In this document: positions 26,557 through 35,035 of the stretch, piece by piece
Layout of the letters: each line of letters starts with the position of its first letter
Position numbering within the stretch: the first letter of the stretch is position 1
Assembly: GCA_942490535.1 (NCBI GenBank)
Contig: CALNXQ010000005.1
Coordinates: 1,550,001 to 1,614,000 of the forward strand
Direction: 5' to 3'
DNA from: JAEINY01 sp942490535
GTDB lineage: Bacteria > Bacteroidota > Bacteroidia > Bacteroidales > Marinilabiliaceae
DNA: 64,000 nucleotides
Translations under genes and position numbers: made by a program
The notes under the pieces: generated by a model
Told to the model about the DNA's origin: nothing
What the model saw: the letters and a program-made list of their open reading frames with translations, nothing else
Databases searched by the model: none

Positions 26557-27780
26557 ATGACCGAAATGGTGGAGACAACATCTTATTTTCCATTGGGCCA
26601 GGTAGGTTTATTACCCAGGGAAGAGATGCTCGAGACAGGGCGTAAGAAGAAACGGGTATCCATTGGGATACCCAAGGAAACATCGCGATTTGAGAGCCGT
26701 GTCCCCCTTACGCCTCAAGGGGTTGAATTACTTGTGGAAAATGGTCATACGGTACTGTTTGAATCTGGTGCCGGGGAACCCGCTCATTATTTTGATCATG
26801 ACTTTTCGGAATGCGGAGCTCAGATAATTAAAAACAAGAGTGACGTTTTTGAAGCAGATATTATTCTTAAAGTCTCCCGTTTGAGCGAGGAGGAGATTGA
26901 GATGCTTCATTCAAGGCAATTGGTTATCACTTTGTTATCAATGTATAATCAAACGCGGGAATCCATTCAGCGCATGTTGGATAAAAAGGTGAATGCCCTG
27001 GCTTTTGAATTGTTAAAAGATGATAATGGTTGTTTTCCGGTCATTCGCAGTATGAGTGAAATTGAAGGGTCAGCAGCTGTGATGATTGCCGCTGAATATT
27101 TGAGTAAAGCTCATAATGGGAAAGGTGTTTTGCTTGGCGGAGTGACCGGCATTTCTCCCACCGAAGTGGTTATTCTCGGTGCAGGCACTGCCGGTGAATT
27201 TGCAGCGCGTGCTGCACTAGGCTTAGGAGCTTCTGTTAAAGTGTTTGATGATTCTTACCGGCGTTTGCGTGAGTTGGAACGTAATGTGGGGCAGCGTTTG
27301 TTTTCTTCGGTACTGCATCCTCCGGCCCTGACAAAAGCCTTGCAAAGTGCCGATGCTGTCTTAGGTAGTTTAAGATATCTGGAAGGAGGAAGGTCGTTTT
27401 TAATTACCGAAGAGCAGGTTTCTCAAATGAAGCCAGGTTCTATCATCATCGATTTGAGTATGGATCAGGGCGGGTGTTTTGAATCCTCTATGTGTACCGA
27501 TTTTGATCAGCCAGTGTTCAATAAACATGGTGTTGTGCATTACTGTGTGCCGAATATTGCATCGCGCGTATCACGCACTTCCTCAATCGCCTTAAGCAAT
27601 ATATTCGCGCCTATTCTTCTTAGAATAGGGGAAGCCGGAGGGATTCATCAAATCATCAAAGAAGAAATGGGCATCAGCCATGGTGTCTATCTTTATAAAG
27701 GCATTTTAACCAATAGTCACATTGGGAATCGCTTTAATATTCCTTTTAAAGACATTGGTTTATTAATGGCGGCTTTTTAG
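26557..27780 (+). CDS. ald: Alanine dehydrogenase
   Basis: A 407-residue AlaDH/PNT-family enzyme that interconverts L-alanine and pyruvate plus ammonia with NAD. N-terminal catalytic part: IGIPKETSRFESRVPLTP. NAD-binding Rossmann motif GAGTAGEFAARAALGLGA. C-terminal HYCVPNIASRVSRTSS is conserved. About 37 extra N-terminal residues precede the usual family start, as in other Bacteroidota members. The stop overlaps the convergent sensor-kinase stop by 4 bp. Confidence 0.9.
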   Translation: MTEMVETTSYFPLGQVGLLPREEMLETGRKKKRVSIGIPKETSRFESRVPLTPQGVELLVENGHTVLFESGAGEPAHYFDHDFSECGAQIIKNKSDVFEADIILKVSRLSEEEIEMLHSRQLVITLLSMYNQTRESIQRMLDKKVNALAFELLKDDNGCFPVIRSMSEIEGSAAVMIAAEYLSKAHNGKGVLLGGVTGISPTEVVILGAGTAGEFAARAALGLGASVKVFDDSYRRLRELERNVGQRLFSSVLHPPALTKALQSADAVLGSLRYLEGGRSFLITEEQVSQMKPGSIIIDLSMDQGGCFESSMCTDFDQPVFNKHGVVHYCVPNIASRVSRTSSIALSNIFAPILLRIGEAGGIHQIIKEEMGISHGVYLYKGILTNSHIGNRFNIPFKDIGLLMAAF

Positions 27781-29168
27781 TGAGCGTTATGTGAAGCAGT
27801 TTGCTGGGTAATTGGATTACAGGCCTTAAATGGAATGGTGAAGTAAAAGCAAGAACCTTTATCCTTATCATTTTCTAACCAAATTTCTCCACCCAAAGCA
27901 TCGATGTATTTTTTCGATATGGAAAGCCCCAGGCCTGTCCCTCCAAATTCGCGGCTGTTGAGTGAATCCAATTGGCGGAATAACTCAAAAATACTATTTT
28001 CCTGACCTTTCGGAATGCCAATTCCAGTATCAGAGACGAAAAACCGAAGCTGTGATTTTTGAATTGTATAACCAAACTTTATCCATCCTTCAGATGTGAA
28101 TTTTACAGCATTGTCCAACAAATGATTCAGTACCTTGATGAGTCCTTCCTTGTCGGTAATAAAAGTATCCACGTGTTCCTCAGCCCCTTTTTCCAGATAG
28201 ATGCTAATTGGTTTTTGCAGCAAACGAATTTCCTTCATGTAATGTTGTAGCATCTGCTCTAATAGGGTATTCATTTTAAATTTAGTGGGACCTTCCTGAA
28301 GCAAGCGGGTCTGAAGTTTCGAGATGTCAATAAGATTATCCATCACCTTTAAAAGGTGAGAACCATTCTGATTAATAATATCTACGTATTCAATTTTTTC
28401 TTCATTCGATAGGTTATTGGCTCGTAATAATTCCGAAAAACCAAGAATGGCATTCATTGGCGTTCGGATTTCATGACTTAAGTTGGCCAAAAATGCAGAT
28501 TTTAACTGGTTGTGCTCTTCTGCTTTTGTGTTCGCCATATTAAGTGCTTTTATGGTATTGTCCAATTGCTCATTTTTTTGCTGCAATTGAAAGTGAATAC
28601 CTTCTAAATCGTCATTGCGTAGCTTTAGCTGTTTTTTTACAGCAATGTGTTCAATCTCGGCACTAATGCGGGGTGTGTAGAGGAATAATAAGGATTCAAT
28701 TGTTTTGGCCAGTTGGGTAATGGGTTTATTAAATAATGCCACAAGAATTCCGTTTGGCTCATACCCAGAGTTGAAAAGTGGGATTCCCACGTAGGATTCA
28801 ATTTTTTCTTTGGCAACAAAAGAGTTATTGGGGAATTGCTTATATGCTCCCGTAGTGATGCTGCAGCTTTTGTTTCCAATTACATTCTTGCAAGGTGATT
28901 CTTCAATGTTATATGAGTAATCTGCCAGGTGATTGACTCCTTTGGTTAGGATCAGTGATTGAATGGTACCTGTTGCTGCATCAAGCTGCCCGATCATGAT
29001 GTAATCCGCATTAACTACCTGGCACAATTTTGGCCCCAAAAAATCAAAATACCGTTGTCCCAAGTATCTGTTTTCAGGTGCAAATAGCTCGTATATCAGC
29101 GATTCGTTTGATTGGAATTGCCTCAGGAAATGGTTTTTTTTACGTTTAAATATTGCTCGCCAGTTCAT
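27777..29168 (-). CDS. Sensor histidine kinase with GAF-like domain, cytoplasmic
   Basis: A 463-residue kinase with no membrane helix. Residues about 30-175 look like a GAF domain (YVGIPLFNSGYEPNGILVALF). A coiled-coil linker (about 175-225) leads to the HisKA domain with His232 (LSHEIRTPMNAILGF). The HATPase domain has HLLDNAVKFT (N box), DTGIGIP (G1) and GGTGLGLSISKKY (G2). No response regulator is adjacent. The nearest are PorX and the sigma-54 regulator several kb away; linking them would be speculation. Confidence 0.9.
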   Translation of the reverse strand: MNWRAIFKRKKNHFLRQFQSNESLIYELFAPENRYLGQRYFDFLGPKLCQVVNADYIMIGQLDAATGTIQSLILTKGVNHLADYSYNIEESPCKNVIGNKSCSITTGAYKQFPNNSFVAKEKIESYVGIPLFNSGYEPNGILVALFNKPITQLAKTIESLLFLYTPRISAEIEHIAVKKQLKLRNDDLEGIHFQLQQKNEQLDNTIKALNMANTKAEEHNQLKSAFLANLSHEIRTPMNAILGFSELLRANNLSNEEKIEYVDIINQNGSHLLKVMDNLIDISKLQTRLLQEGPTKFKMNTLLEQMLQHYMKEIRLLQKPISIYLEKGAEEHVDTFITDKEGLIKVLNHLLDNAVKFTSEGWIKFGYTIQKSQLRFFVSDTGIGIPKGQENSIFELFRQLDSLNSREFGGTGLGLSISKKYIDALGGEIWLENDKDKGSCFYFTIPFKACNPITQQTASHNAH

Positions 29169-29303
29169 CTGCGGGTTATTTGAAGCGAAAAATACCTAAA
29201 ATCAATAGCTTGCCAAATTATTTTTGATTAAACCAATCGTATTGAAGTTTGATTAGTATTTTTTTTGTGTGAAGGATTCATTAGATTGGTTTACATTGTA
29301 AAA

Positions 29304-30989
29304 TTAGTAGCCCGCTGCCTGGCCATCTTTTCGCGATTCGGATGCTCCATAATAAACACGTTTTTTTGCATCGAACCAAATCGCCTGGTAGCCGCCATAC
29401 CCTCCTGGTGAATAATCTATCTTGTGACCTTTTCGTATTAATTCCAAGATGGTCTGTGGAAGAAAACCGGTTTCGATGTTTAATATGCCTTTGTCCTCTG
29501 ATTTGTATCCGGTAGGTTGTGAGGAACCTGTGTGACTGAATCGCGGAGCATCTCCTGCTTCTTGAATATTCATGTCAAAATCAATAATGTTCATAAGTAT
29601 TTGCACGTGTCCCTGTGGTTGAAAATCGCCTCCCATCACACCAAAGCTTAATATGGGTTGATTGTTTTTTGTAACAAAGGCCGGGATAATGGTATGAAAT
29701 GGGCGTTTGCCCGGAGCATAAACATTAGCGTCATCGGGATTTAATGAAAATAATTCACCTCGGTCTTGTAGCATAAAGCCTAATCCGGGAGGTGCCATTC
29801 CTGATCCCATACCTCTGTAGTTACTTTGAATGAGTGAAATCATATTTCCCCATTGATCTGCAACTGTCAGATAGATAGTCTCTCCTTTGCTGATTTCACC
29901 CGATTTGTAAGTGCCGACTTTTTTTAGATCTATTCGTTGGCGTCGTTCATTGGCGTACTCATCCGATAGTAATTTATCCAGCGGTACATCCACCATGTCC
30001 ATGTCTGCATAGAATTTTGCCCGATCTTCAAAAGCTAGCTTTTTGGCTTCAGTTACCAGGTGAATGTGCCGGACAGAACCATATTCATTGGGCTTAAACT
30101 CAAATCCTTTTAATATATTCAGCATTTGCAGTGCAGTGATGCCTTGTCCATTTGGCGGGAGTTCCCATATGTCATAACCACGATAGTTCACCGACACGGG
30201 TTCTACCCATTCTGAGTGATGCAATTTCATGTCCTGTAGGGATAAAAAGCCACCTTGCTGTTTGATAAAGTCGGTTATAGTTCTGGCAATTTCACCCTCA
30301 TAAAAGGAATCGCGTCCTTCTTGGGCTATAGTTCGATAGGTGTTAGCCAAGGCCGGATTTTTGAATATATCTCCTTTGGCAGGAGGCGCGCCGTTGGTCG
30401 TAAAAGTGGCTTCGACGTTGGGGTAATTATTTAATCGTTCAACGGATGTTGACCAATAATAGGCGATTAGCTCGGTGAGTGGAAATCCATTTTCGGCATA
30501 GTCGATCGCTGGTTGCAAGAGGGATTGCATGGGGAGTTTACCAAATTTTTTATGGAGTTCAAACCATCCATCAACACAGCCCGGCACGCTCACTGGTAAT
30601 GGGCCTAAAGCGGGAATTTGGTTATACCCGTTTTGTGAAAAGTAAGCAAGCGAAAGGTCTTGTGGTGACCGGCCACTACCATTTAAGCCATATAATTTTT
30701 GAGTATGGCTATCCCAAACAATGGCAAACAAATCACCCCCGATGCCGCTTCCCGTTGGTTCCATTAGGCCTAGAGCGGCATTGGCTGCGATGGCGGCATC
30801 AATTGCTGTACCTCCTTGTTTTAAAATATCGAGCCCAATTTGCGTCGCCAGGGGATGGCTTGTGCATACCATTCCGTTTTCGGCAATGACTTCACTGCGG
30901 CTTGCAAAGTTGCGTCCTGTGATGCGATCCTGACTGTGAATTGGAATAGTCAGGATGCTGGCGAGAAGAAGGATAATTAGTCGTTTCAT
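29304..30989 (-). CDS. ggt: Gamma-glutamyltransferase
   Basis: A 561-residue Ntn-hydrolase that cleaves gamma-glutamyl bonds such as those of glutathione. Signal peptide at 1-19 (RLIILLLASILTIPIHS), so periplasmic. The precursor is expected to self-cleave before the nucleophilic Thr in ETIYLTVADQWGN; the GSGMAPPG motif forms the oxyanion/substrate site. The frame is open to 31085, but the ATG at 30989 puts the signal peptide at the N-terminus. Single gene. Confidence 0.92.
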   Translation of the reverse strand: MKRLIILLLASILTIPIHSQDRITGRNFASRSEVIAENGMVCTSHPLATQIGLDILKQGGTAIDAAIAANAALGLMEPTGSGIGGDLFAIVWDSHTQKLYGLNGSGRSPQDLSLAYFSQNGYNQIPALGPLPVSVPGCVDGWFELHKKFGKLPMQSLLQPAIDYAENGFPLTELIAYYWSTSVERLNNYPNVEATFTTNGAPPAKGDIFKNPALANTYRTIAQEGRDSFYEGEIARTITDFIKQQGGFLSLQDMKLHHSEWVEPVSVNYRGYDIWELPPNGQGITALQMLNILKGFEFKPNEYGSVRHIHLVTEAKKLAFEDRAKFYADMDMVDVPLDKLLSDEYANERRQRIDLKKVGTYKSGEISKGETIYLTVADQWGNMISLIQSNYRGMGSGMAPPGLGFMLQDRGELFSLNPDDANVYAPGKRPFHTIIPAFVTKNNQPILSFGVMGGDFQPQGHVQILMNIIDFDMNIQEAGDAPRFSHTGSSQPTGYKSEDKGILNIETGFLPQTILELIRKGHKIDYSPGGYGGYQAIWFDAKKRVYYGASESRKDGQAAGY

Positions 30990-31119
30990 GATAATGGTGT
31001 TGTGAGGCAATAGTAGAGGGTGAGCTACTAAATTAGTTAAAAACAACTTGATAACGAAACAAAATGTGCAAAGGATCAATGACATGGAAGGGGAGGGCCA
31101 TTGAAAAGTAGGTAAACAA

Positions 31120-31147
31120 AAAAAGGTGACCGTAGGGCCACCTTTTA
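31120..31147 (-). terminator. Rho-independent terminator of the RRM gene
   Basis: AAAAGGTG and CACCTTTT around a GC-rich loop, with the T run on the minus strand, 20 bp past the RRM stop. Confidence 0.8.
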
Positions 31148-31167
31148 TATGTCATGAAATTGCTTTC

Positions 31168-31458
31168 TTAGAATCTGCTTCTTCCTCCGCCTCTTCCATT
31201 GTTGTCACGACGCTCCGTTTTTGGACGAGCCTCCGTAACATTGATCACTCTACCGTCGTACTCTGCCTCATTTAATTCTTCAATGGCATTCTTGCCAATT
31301 GATTCATCAGGCATCTCAACAAAACCAAATCCTCTTGATTTACCGGTTTCACGATCCATGATTACTTTTGCTGAAGATACTTCACCGTACTCTCCAAAAA
31401 GGTCATTTAAGTCAGCATCGGTAATGCCATAACTTAAATTCGAAATGTAAATGTTCAT
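31168..31458 (-). CDS. RRM-type RNA-binding protein
   Basis: A 96-residue single-RRM protein with RNP2 IYISNLSY (3-10) and RNP1 KSRGFGFVEM (about 42-51), both with the aromatic RNA-stacking residues, and a Gly/Arg-rich tail (RRDNNGRGGGRSRF). Such small RRM proteins are common in Bacteroidota and bind single-stranded RNA; target RNAs are unknown. A TACTTTTG element on the minus strand at 31628-31635 would give a leader of about 170 nt. Confidence 0.92.
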   Translation of the reverse strand: MNIYISNLSYGITDADLNDLFGEYGEVSSAKVIMDRETGKSRGFGFVEMPDESIGKNAIEELNEAEYDGRVINVTEARPKTERRDNNGRGGGRSRF

Positions 31459-31740
31459 GCTTAAAAATACTTAAAATTACCAAGGAACCAGGGCGGTTGA
31501 TGCTTCTTAATTCCCTCTAAAATACAATTTACGTGAGATTGAAACCAGTGCAGTCTAATTACTTTAACATTCAATTAGATAGGATGTGAAAATGATGGAC
31601 ATCCTGAGATCAAGACTCAAAGTGGTGCAAAAGTAGTTATTTATTTTGGATGACACTCTGTAAGATATACTTTTTCAGTGAAATTACGATTTTCAAGGTG
31701 TTAGATAAATGAAATGGAATTTTGATTATTATTCAATAAG
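31459..31740 (-). promoter_or_regulatory. Probable long leader and promoter region of the RRM gene
   Basis: No coding sequence was found. On the minus strand TACTTTTG (31628-31635) matches the TAnnTTTG element; the upstream TTTG box was not found. If used, the mRNA would carry a long AT-rich 5' leader. Structure was not resolved by eye. Confidence 0.35.
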
Positions 31741-31766
31741 AAAAGCCACCTTTTGGGGTGGCTTTG
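31741..31766 (-). terminator. Rho-independent terminator of the small gene at 31802
   Basis: AAAGCCACC (31742-31750) and GGTGGCTTT form a 9-bp stem; the T-rich side lies downstream on the minus strand. Confidence 0.75.
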
Positions 31767-31801
31767 GTGTATTTTGAAAAGTGTCATTTTGCAATTTATC
31801 A

Positions 31802-32029
31802 TCAGGCTATTGCCATTCGGCTTTCCGGAGTTTCCAGGTAGTTGTAAAAGATCACGACCAATAAGTTGTTGTCCATATCAGGTGATATGGGAATGATCAG
31901 ATCGGCGTAGGTGTCTTTAAAAGCAATCTGTAGTTCATTTCGTCGTGGAAAATCAATTCCTGATACCTTATTGTGCATCCTAATCTCTCCTAATGCTGAA
32001 ATTAATTTAATAATCATAGCTCCATCCAT
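31802..32029 (-). CDS. Small protein of unknown function (75 aa)
   Basis: A 75-residue acidic protein without signal peptide or membrane helix (MDGAMIIKLISALGEIRMHN ... LLVVIFYNYLETPES). No family recognised. A terminator 36 bp past its stop and normal codon composition support a real gene. It is on the same strand as the 214-aa unknown gene upstream, separated by about 240 bp. Confidence 0.5.
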   Translation of the reverse strand: MDGAMIIKLISALGEIRMHNKVSGIDFPRRNELQIAFKDTYADLIIPISPDMDNNLLVVIFYNYLETPESRMAIA

Positions 32030-32108
32030 TTTTTATAGTCTTGTTTTGTCGGGATGTTATGGTTGTTTCCGTTGCAAAACTATTAACTGATACGCATGTA
32101 TTCAAAGA

Positions 32109-32219
32109 ATGATGGGCCTTTTACACGAGTGTCTGGATTGGTTGGATGAAAACTTGGGCTGGAATAGACCAGTGAAAATAGTACTGGATGAACGGCTAAT
32201 TTTCGAGGGTGAATGTTAA
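32109..32219 (+). CDS. Possible tiny protein or gene remnant (36 codons)
   Basis: Short plus-strand frame beginning ATGATG and coding for MMGLLHECLDWLDENLGW ... FEGEC. It ends 4 bp before a strong plus-strand terminator, which otherwise has no gene to serve. The composition looks protein-like, but no promoter was found. It may be the 3' end of a decayed gene. An opposing minus-strand frame (32083-32307) looks less protein-like. Confidence 0.3.
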   Translation: MMGLLHECLDWLDENLGWNRPVKIVLDERLIFEGEC

Positions 32220-32223
32220 CGTA

Positions 32224-32262
32224 CATAAGCACCCTGATGGGTCGGGTGCTTATGATTTTTTT
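32224..32262 (+). terminator. Strong rho-independent terminator on the plus strand
   Basis: CATAAGCACCC (32224-32234) pairs perfectly with GGGTGCTTATG (32244-32254) around a 9-nt loop, followed by a T run on the plus strand. It lies 8 bp from the stop of the convergent 214-aa gene, so the hairpin could serve that gene too, although the minus side lacks a T run. Confidence 0.75.
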
Positions 32263-32269
32263 GGGGAGA

Positions 32270-32914
32270 TTACAAATCCTGAATGTTTCGTGCATTGAGA
32301 TACGCATTATAGAAGGAGGGCGCTTTTCTTCTGAGGCGCATCAAAAGCCGATCCAGCTTTTGGGTCAGTAAGGCATCGGCATCCTTGAATAAAAGGCATA
32401 GTTGTTTTGTGTCCGATACATTTTGGCTGTGTTGTAATCCTTTATTCTGACTGACAACTTCAAAGTCATCGATTAATTTTTTTAATGCCGATTTGTCCTC
32501 ATCTGTAACCAGGTAATCAGCTAATTTTCCATTGTGCTCGGCTAATTCGTTATAGATCGCTGAGGTAATGCTAATGGTGTCATTATCCCTGGCATAACGA
32601 ATATCGCTATAACTAAAATCAAGCGCCGCTTCCATCTCTTTATTATTTAGATCTACTGCAAAGGCGGAGCCAGAGGCTGCTAATTCACCAGCTAAGGTTG
32701 ATAGTTTTTCTTTTATTATTGTTTTTTGCTCGGTGACACCGGTGTTGTCAATCGACGAATGAGTTGCTAAAATTTTAATTTGATCAATGATGGCTGTGAA
32801 ATTTTCAACGGCTATTTTAATAACCGGATACACTTCATAGACCGATTGATTGGATAAAAGAACAGCCGTAATGTTGGTGTAAGATCTTAGTTTGTTGTTC
32901 TGTCTCTTATTCAT
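32270..32914 (-). CDS. Helical protein of unknown function (214 aa)
   Basis: A 214-residue, apparently all-helical soluble protein. The C-terminal motif FYNAYLNARNIQDL resembles the end of a family of uncharacterised Bacteroidota proteins (FYNxYxNARxIxD, from memory). It often reads like four-helix-bundle repeats (NKLRSYTNITAVL; KQLCLLFKDADALLTQKLDRLL). No signal peptide. The upstream side is the 21-bp periodic array. Function unknown. Confidence 0.65.
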   Translation of the reverse strand: MNKRQNNKLRSYTNITAVLLSNQSVYEVYPVIKIAVENFTAIIDQIKILATHSSIDNTGVTEQKTIIKEKLSTLAGELAASGSAFAVDLNNKEMEAALDFSYSDIRYARDNDTISITSAIYNELAEHNGKLADYLVTDEDKSALKKLIDDFEVVSQNKGLQHSQNVSDTKQLCLLFKDADALLTQKLDRLLMRLRRKAPSFYNAYLNARNIQDL

Positions 32915-33143
32915 TGTTGTAGATTTTTAAGGGTGACAATGGGTTCTTGTTGGACACTATAATTAGAGAATGATTTCTGTATAATTTCCGGTGATTTTTT
33001 GAAGAGTTCAAGTGTTAGAAGCATGACTTTTGTCATGCATTGATTGCTAATTCCTTTTTTTAGGATTTGTAGTATGCGTTTTTAGAAAAGTTCAGGATTA
33101 TTATGAAAAATCACTTTGGGGAATGAGGATGATGAAATGGTTG

Positions 33144-33416
33144 GTGCAAGCGCTTTTGCGCAGGGTTGCTTGTTACTTGAGGCGTGTTGTCAGGCGTTTG
33201 GTGCAGGGAGAATAGCTTTTGATTAGAATCATTATAAATTAGTTGGGTGTGTGTACTGATTTTATGGATGTAACCCTTAATTTGACGCATGTCATACCTT
33301 ATTGGAACAGTGTAACCATCCATTTGATAGCTGTATTATAGATTTGGTATGGTGTTAAAAGGGGTGTGATGCCTTGGATAGTTAATTGTCGTGTTGTTTG
33401 TATCTATTGGAAGGGT
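33144..33416. repeat. Degenerate 21-bp periodic array, 13 units
   Basis: Cut into consecutive 21-bp rows from 33144, nine of 13 rows begin with GT and most carry an (A/G)TTTG-like word at positions 11-15 (for example GTAACCCTT then ATTTG at 33270, GTAACCATC then ATTTG at 33312). Best pairs lie 42 bp apart. Rows are diverged and none is identical. The GT and TTTG words sit roughly half a period apart. 32915-33143 upstream has no recognised feature. Confidence 0.6.
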
Positions 33417-33500
33417 CCAAGAGGCTGTCAAAATCTGTAAAACAGAATATGATCCAAGAAAACTAGCCAGGTGCGATTGTTGGGAGTGAATTCGGGCAAT

Positions 33501-33531
33501 AAAAAAAGCCGAAGATTTCTCTTCGGCTTTT
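33501..33531 (-). terminator. Terminator of initiator tRNA gene 1
   Basis: A 12-bp perfect stem AAAAGCCGAAGA (33504-33515) / TCTTCGGCTTTT (33520-33531), 4-nt loop, with seven T residues on the minus strand. Confidence 0.9.
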
Positions 33532-33538
33532 CATCTAG

Positions 33539-33611
<73 letters not shown>

Positions 33612-33650
33612 ATATATCTTGTAACCTTCGTTATCGTTTTAAAGCGGGTG

Positions 33651-33681
33651 CAAATATACTGACTTTTTTATAAGATGCAAA
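33651..33681 (-). promoter_or_regulatory. Promoter of initiator tRNA gene 1
   Basis: On the minus strand TTTG (33681-33678), 19-nt spacer, then TATATTTG (33658-33651): an exact Bacteroidota promoter, about 40 bp before the tRNA. Confidence 0.82.
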
Positions 33682-33730
33682 CATTTTTTCATGTTTTTTA
33701 TTGCTGTCCTGTTTTTGTGATATTTCAAAA

Positions 33731-33761
33731 ATTAAAAGCCGAAGACATCTCTTCGGCTTTT
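33731..33761 (-). terminator. Terminator of initiator tRNA gene 2
   Basis: Same 12-bp stem as copy 1 (33734-33745 / 33750-33761) with a different 4-nt loop, then a T-rich stretch on the minus strand. Confidence 0.85.
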
Positions 33762-33768
33762 CATCTAG

Positions 33769-33841
<73 letters not shown>

Positions 33842-33881
33842 ATATATCTTGTAACCTTTGTTATCATTGTGATTGCGGTTG

Positions 33882-33912
33882 CAAATGTAGTGGCTTTTTT
33901 CGGTCCTGCAAA
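33882..33912 (-). promoter_or_regulatory. Promoter of initiator tRNA gene 2
   Basis: On the minus strand TTTG (33912-33909), 19-nt spacer, then TACATTTG (33889-33882). Same spacing as for copy 1 although the spacer sequence differs. Confidence 0.82.
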
Positions 33913-34091
33913 TCTTTTGGCAATTTTTATTATCGCTACATGGTGGCTAGGGAGGTTAACGACTATAGAATCAGTGGGGTGGGAGTTGAAAAAAAACGCG
34001 TATTTTTCCGCTTCTATAGGGCGGTTTTTTTCCACTAACCATTTCTTTTGTATGAATTGATGGATCTCGCATCTATTCTAATGATAATTTT

Positions 34092-34099
34092 TAACTTTG
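34092..34099 (+). promoter_or_regulatory. Candidate -7 element of the M23 peptidase gene
   Basis: TAACTTTG, an exact TAnnTTTG match, 25 bp before the start codon. No TTTG box at the normal distance was seen. Confidence 0.4.
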
Positions 34100-34123
34100 C
34101 TTCAATCGAATTTTCACAAGCAT

Positions 34124-35002
34124 ATGGCAAACGTAGAAAAAGGGAATAAGCTGGTTCATAAATTAAGGTATAAATACCGTTTGGCTATTTTTAATGAGCA
34201 AACCTATGAAGAAGTGTTTGGTATGCGCCTCTCCCGATTGAATGTGTTTACGTTGGGTGGTGCTTCGTTGATTCTTCTTATTGTTTCGGTTATCTTTTTA
34301 ATTGCGTTTACCGATTTGCGGGAATACATACCAGGCTACCCGGATGGACAGCAACGGCGTTTGATTAAGCAGAATTACATGCGGGTCGATAGCCTTATTG
34401 CGGAAATAGAGCAGCGTGATCGATTTTTTCGTGATATACGAGCTGTGGTGGCCGGTGAAGTGCCGGGTGAATCAGATAGTGAATCGGCGGATTCCGTTCA
34501 TCGCATTAAAAGTTCAGAGATTTCCTTTCAGAAATCGGAGGAAGATTCATTGTTTCGCCAACAAGTAGAACGGGAAGAAAAATTCAACCTGGCTGTGTTT
34601 GATGGTAACAGTCGAAAGTTTGAATTGGAGCATAGTTTTCTGTTTTCGCCGCTTAAAGGTATTGTGGTGAATAAATTTGGTGATTCGCAAGGCCATTATG
34701 GTGTGGATATTGTTGCCAAGCCTGGTGCACGGGTGAGTGCCGTGCTGGATGGTACGGTAATATTTACGGGATGGACCGTAGAGACCGGATATGTGATTCA
34801 GGTTCAACATACCAATAATTTAATTTCGTTGTACAAACACAATGAGCGCCTCTTGAAAAATATGGGTGATCATGTTCAGGCCGGTGAGGCCATTGCGCAT
34901 GTGGGTAATTCTGGTGAATTAACAACCGGCCCCCATCTGCATTTTGAGTTGTGGTACAATGGTGTTCCGCTTAATTCGGAACTGTATATTTCCTTTGAAT
35001 AG
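34124..35002 (+). CDS. M23-family peptidoglycan endopeptidase, membrane-anchored
   Basis: A 292-residue protein with a cytoplasmic N-terminus, one membrane helix (about 41-63), a short coiled-coil region, and a C-terminal LytM/M23 domain. Zinc-site motifs are present: HYGVDIVA (H and D) and GPHLHFELW (HxH). Acts in the periplasm on peptide cross-links, or as a regulator of another hydrolase. The start at 34124 (MANVEKGNK) is preferred over the longer frame because a -7 element overlaps the upstream codons. dxr follows 33 bp later. Confidence 0.88.
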   Translation: MANVEKGNKLVHKLRYKYRLAIFNEQTYEEVFGMRLSRLNVFTLGGASLILLIVSVIFLIAFTDLREYIPGYPDGQQRRLIKQNYMRVDSLIAEIEQRDRFFRDIRAVVAGEVPGESDSESADSVHRIKSSEISFQKSEEDSLFRQQVEREEKFNLAVFDGNSRKFELEHSFLFSPLKGIVVNKFGDSQGHYGVDIVAKPGARVSAVLDGTVIFTGWTVETGYVIQVQHTNNLISLYKHNERLLKNMGDHVQAGEAIAHVGNSGELTTGPHLHFELWYNGVPLNSELYISFE

Positions 35003-35035
35003 ATACATTATATAAATATAGAGCTGACTGAATTA

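Noticed and set aside
32083..32307. Minus-strand frame of 74 codons
   Set aside because: It overlaps the end of the 214-aa gene and crosses the strong hairpin at 32224-32254; composition is poor.
33111..33323. Minus-strand frame of 70 codons across the 21-bp array
   Set aside because: Heptad-like pattern mirrors the DNA period; the residue make-up (His/Pro/Gln-rich) is not protein-like.
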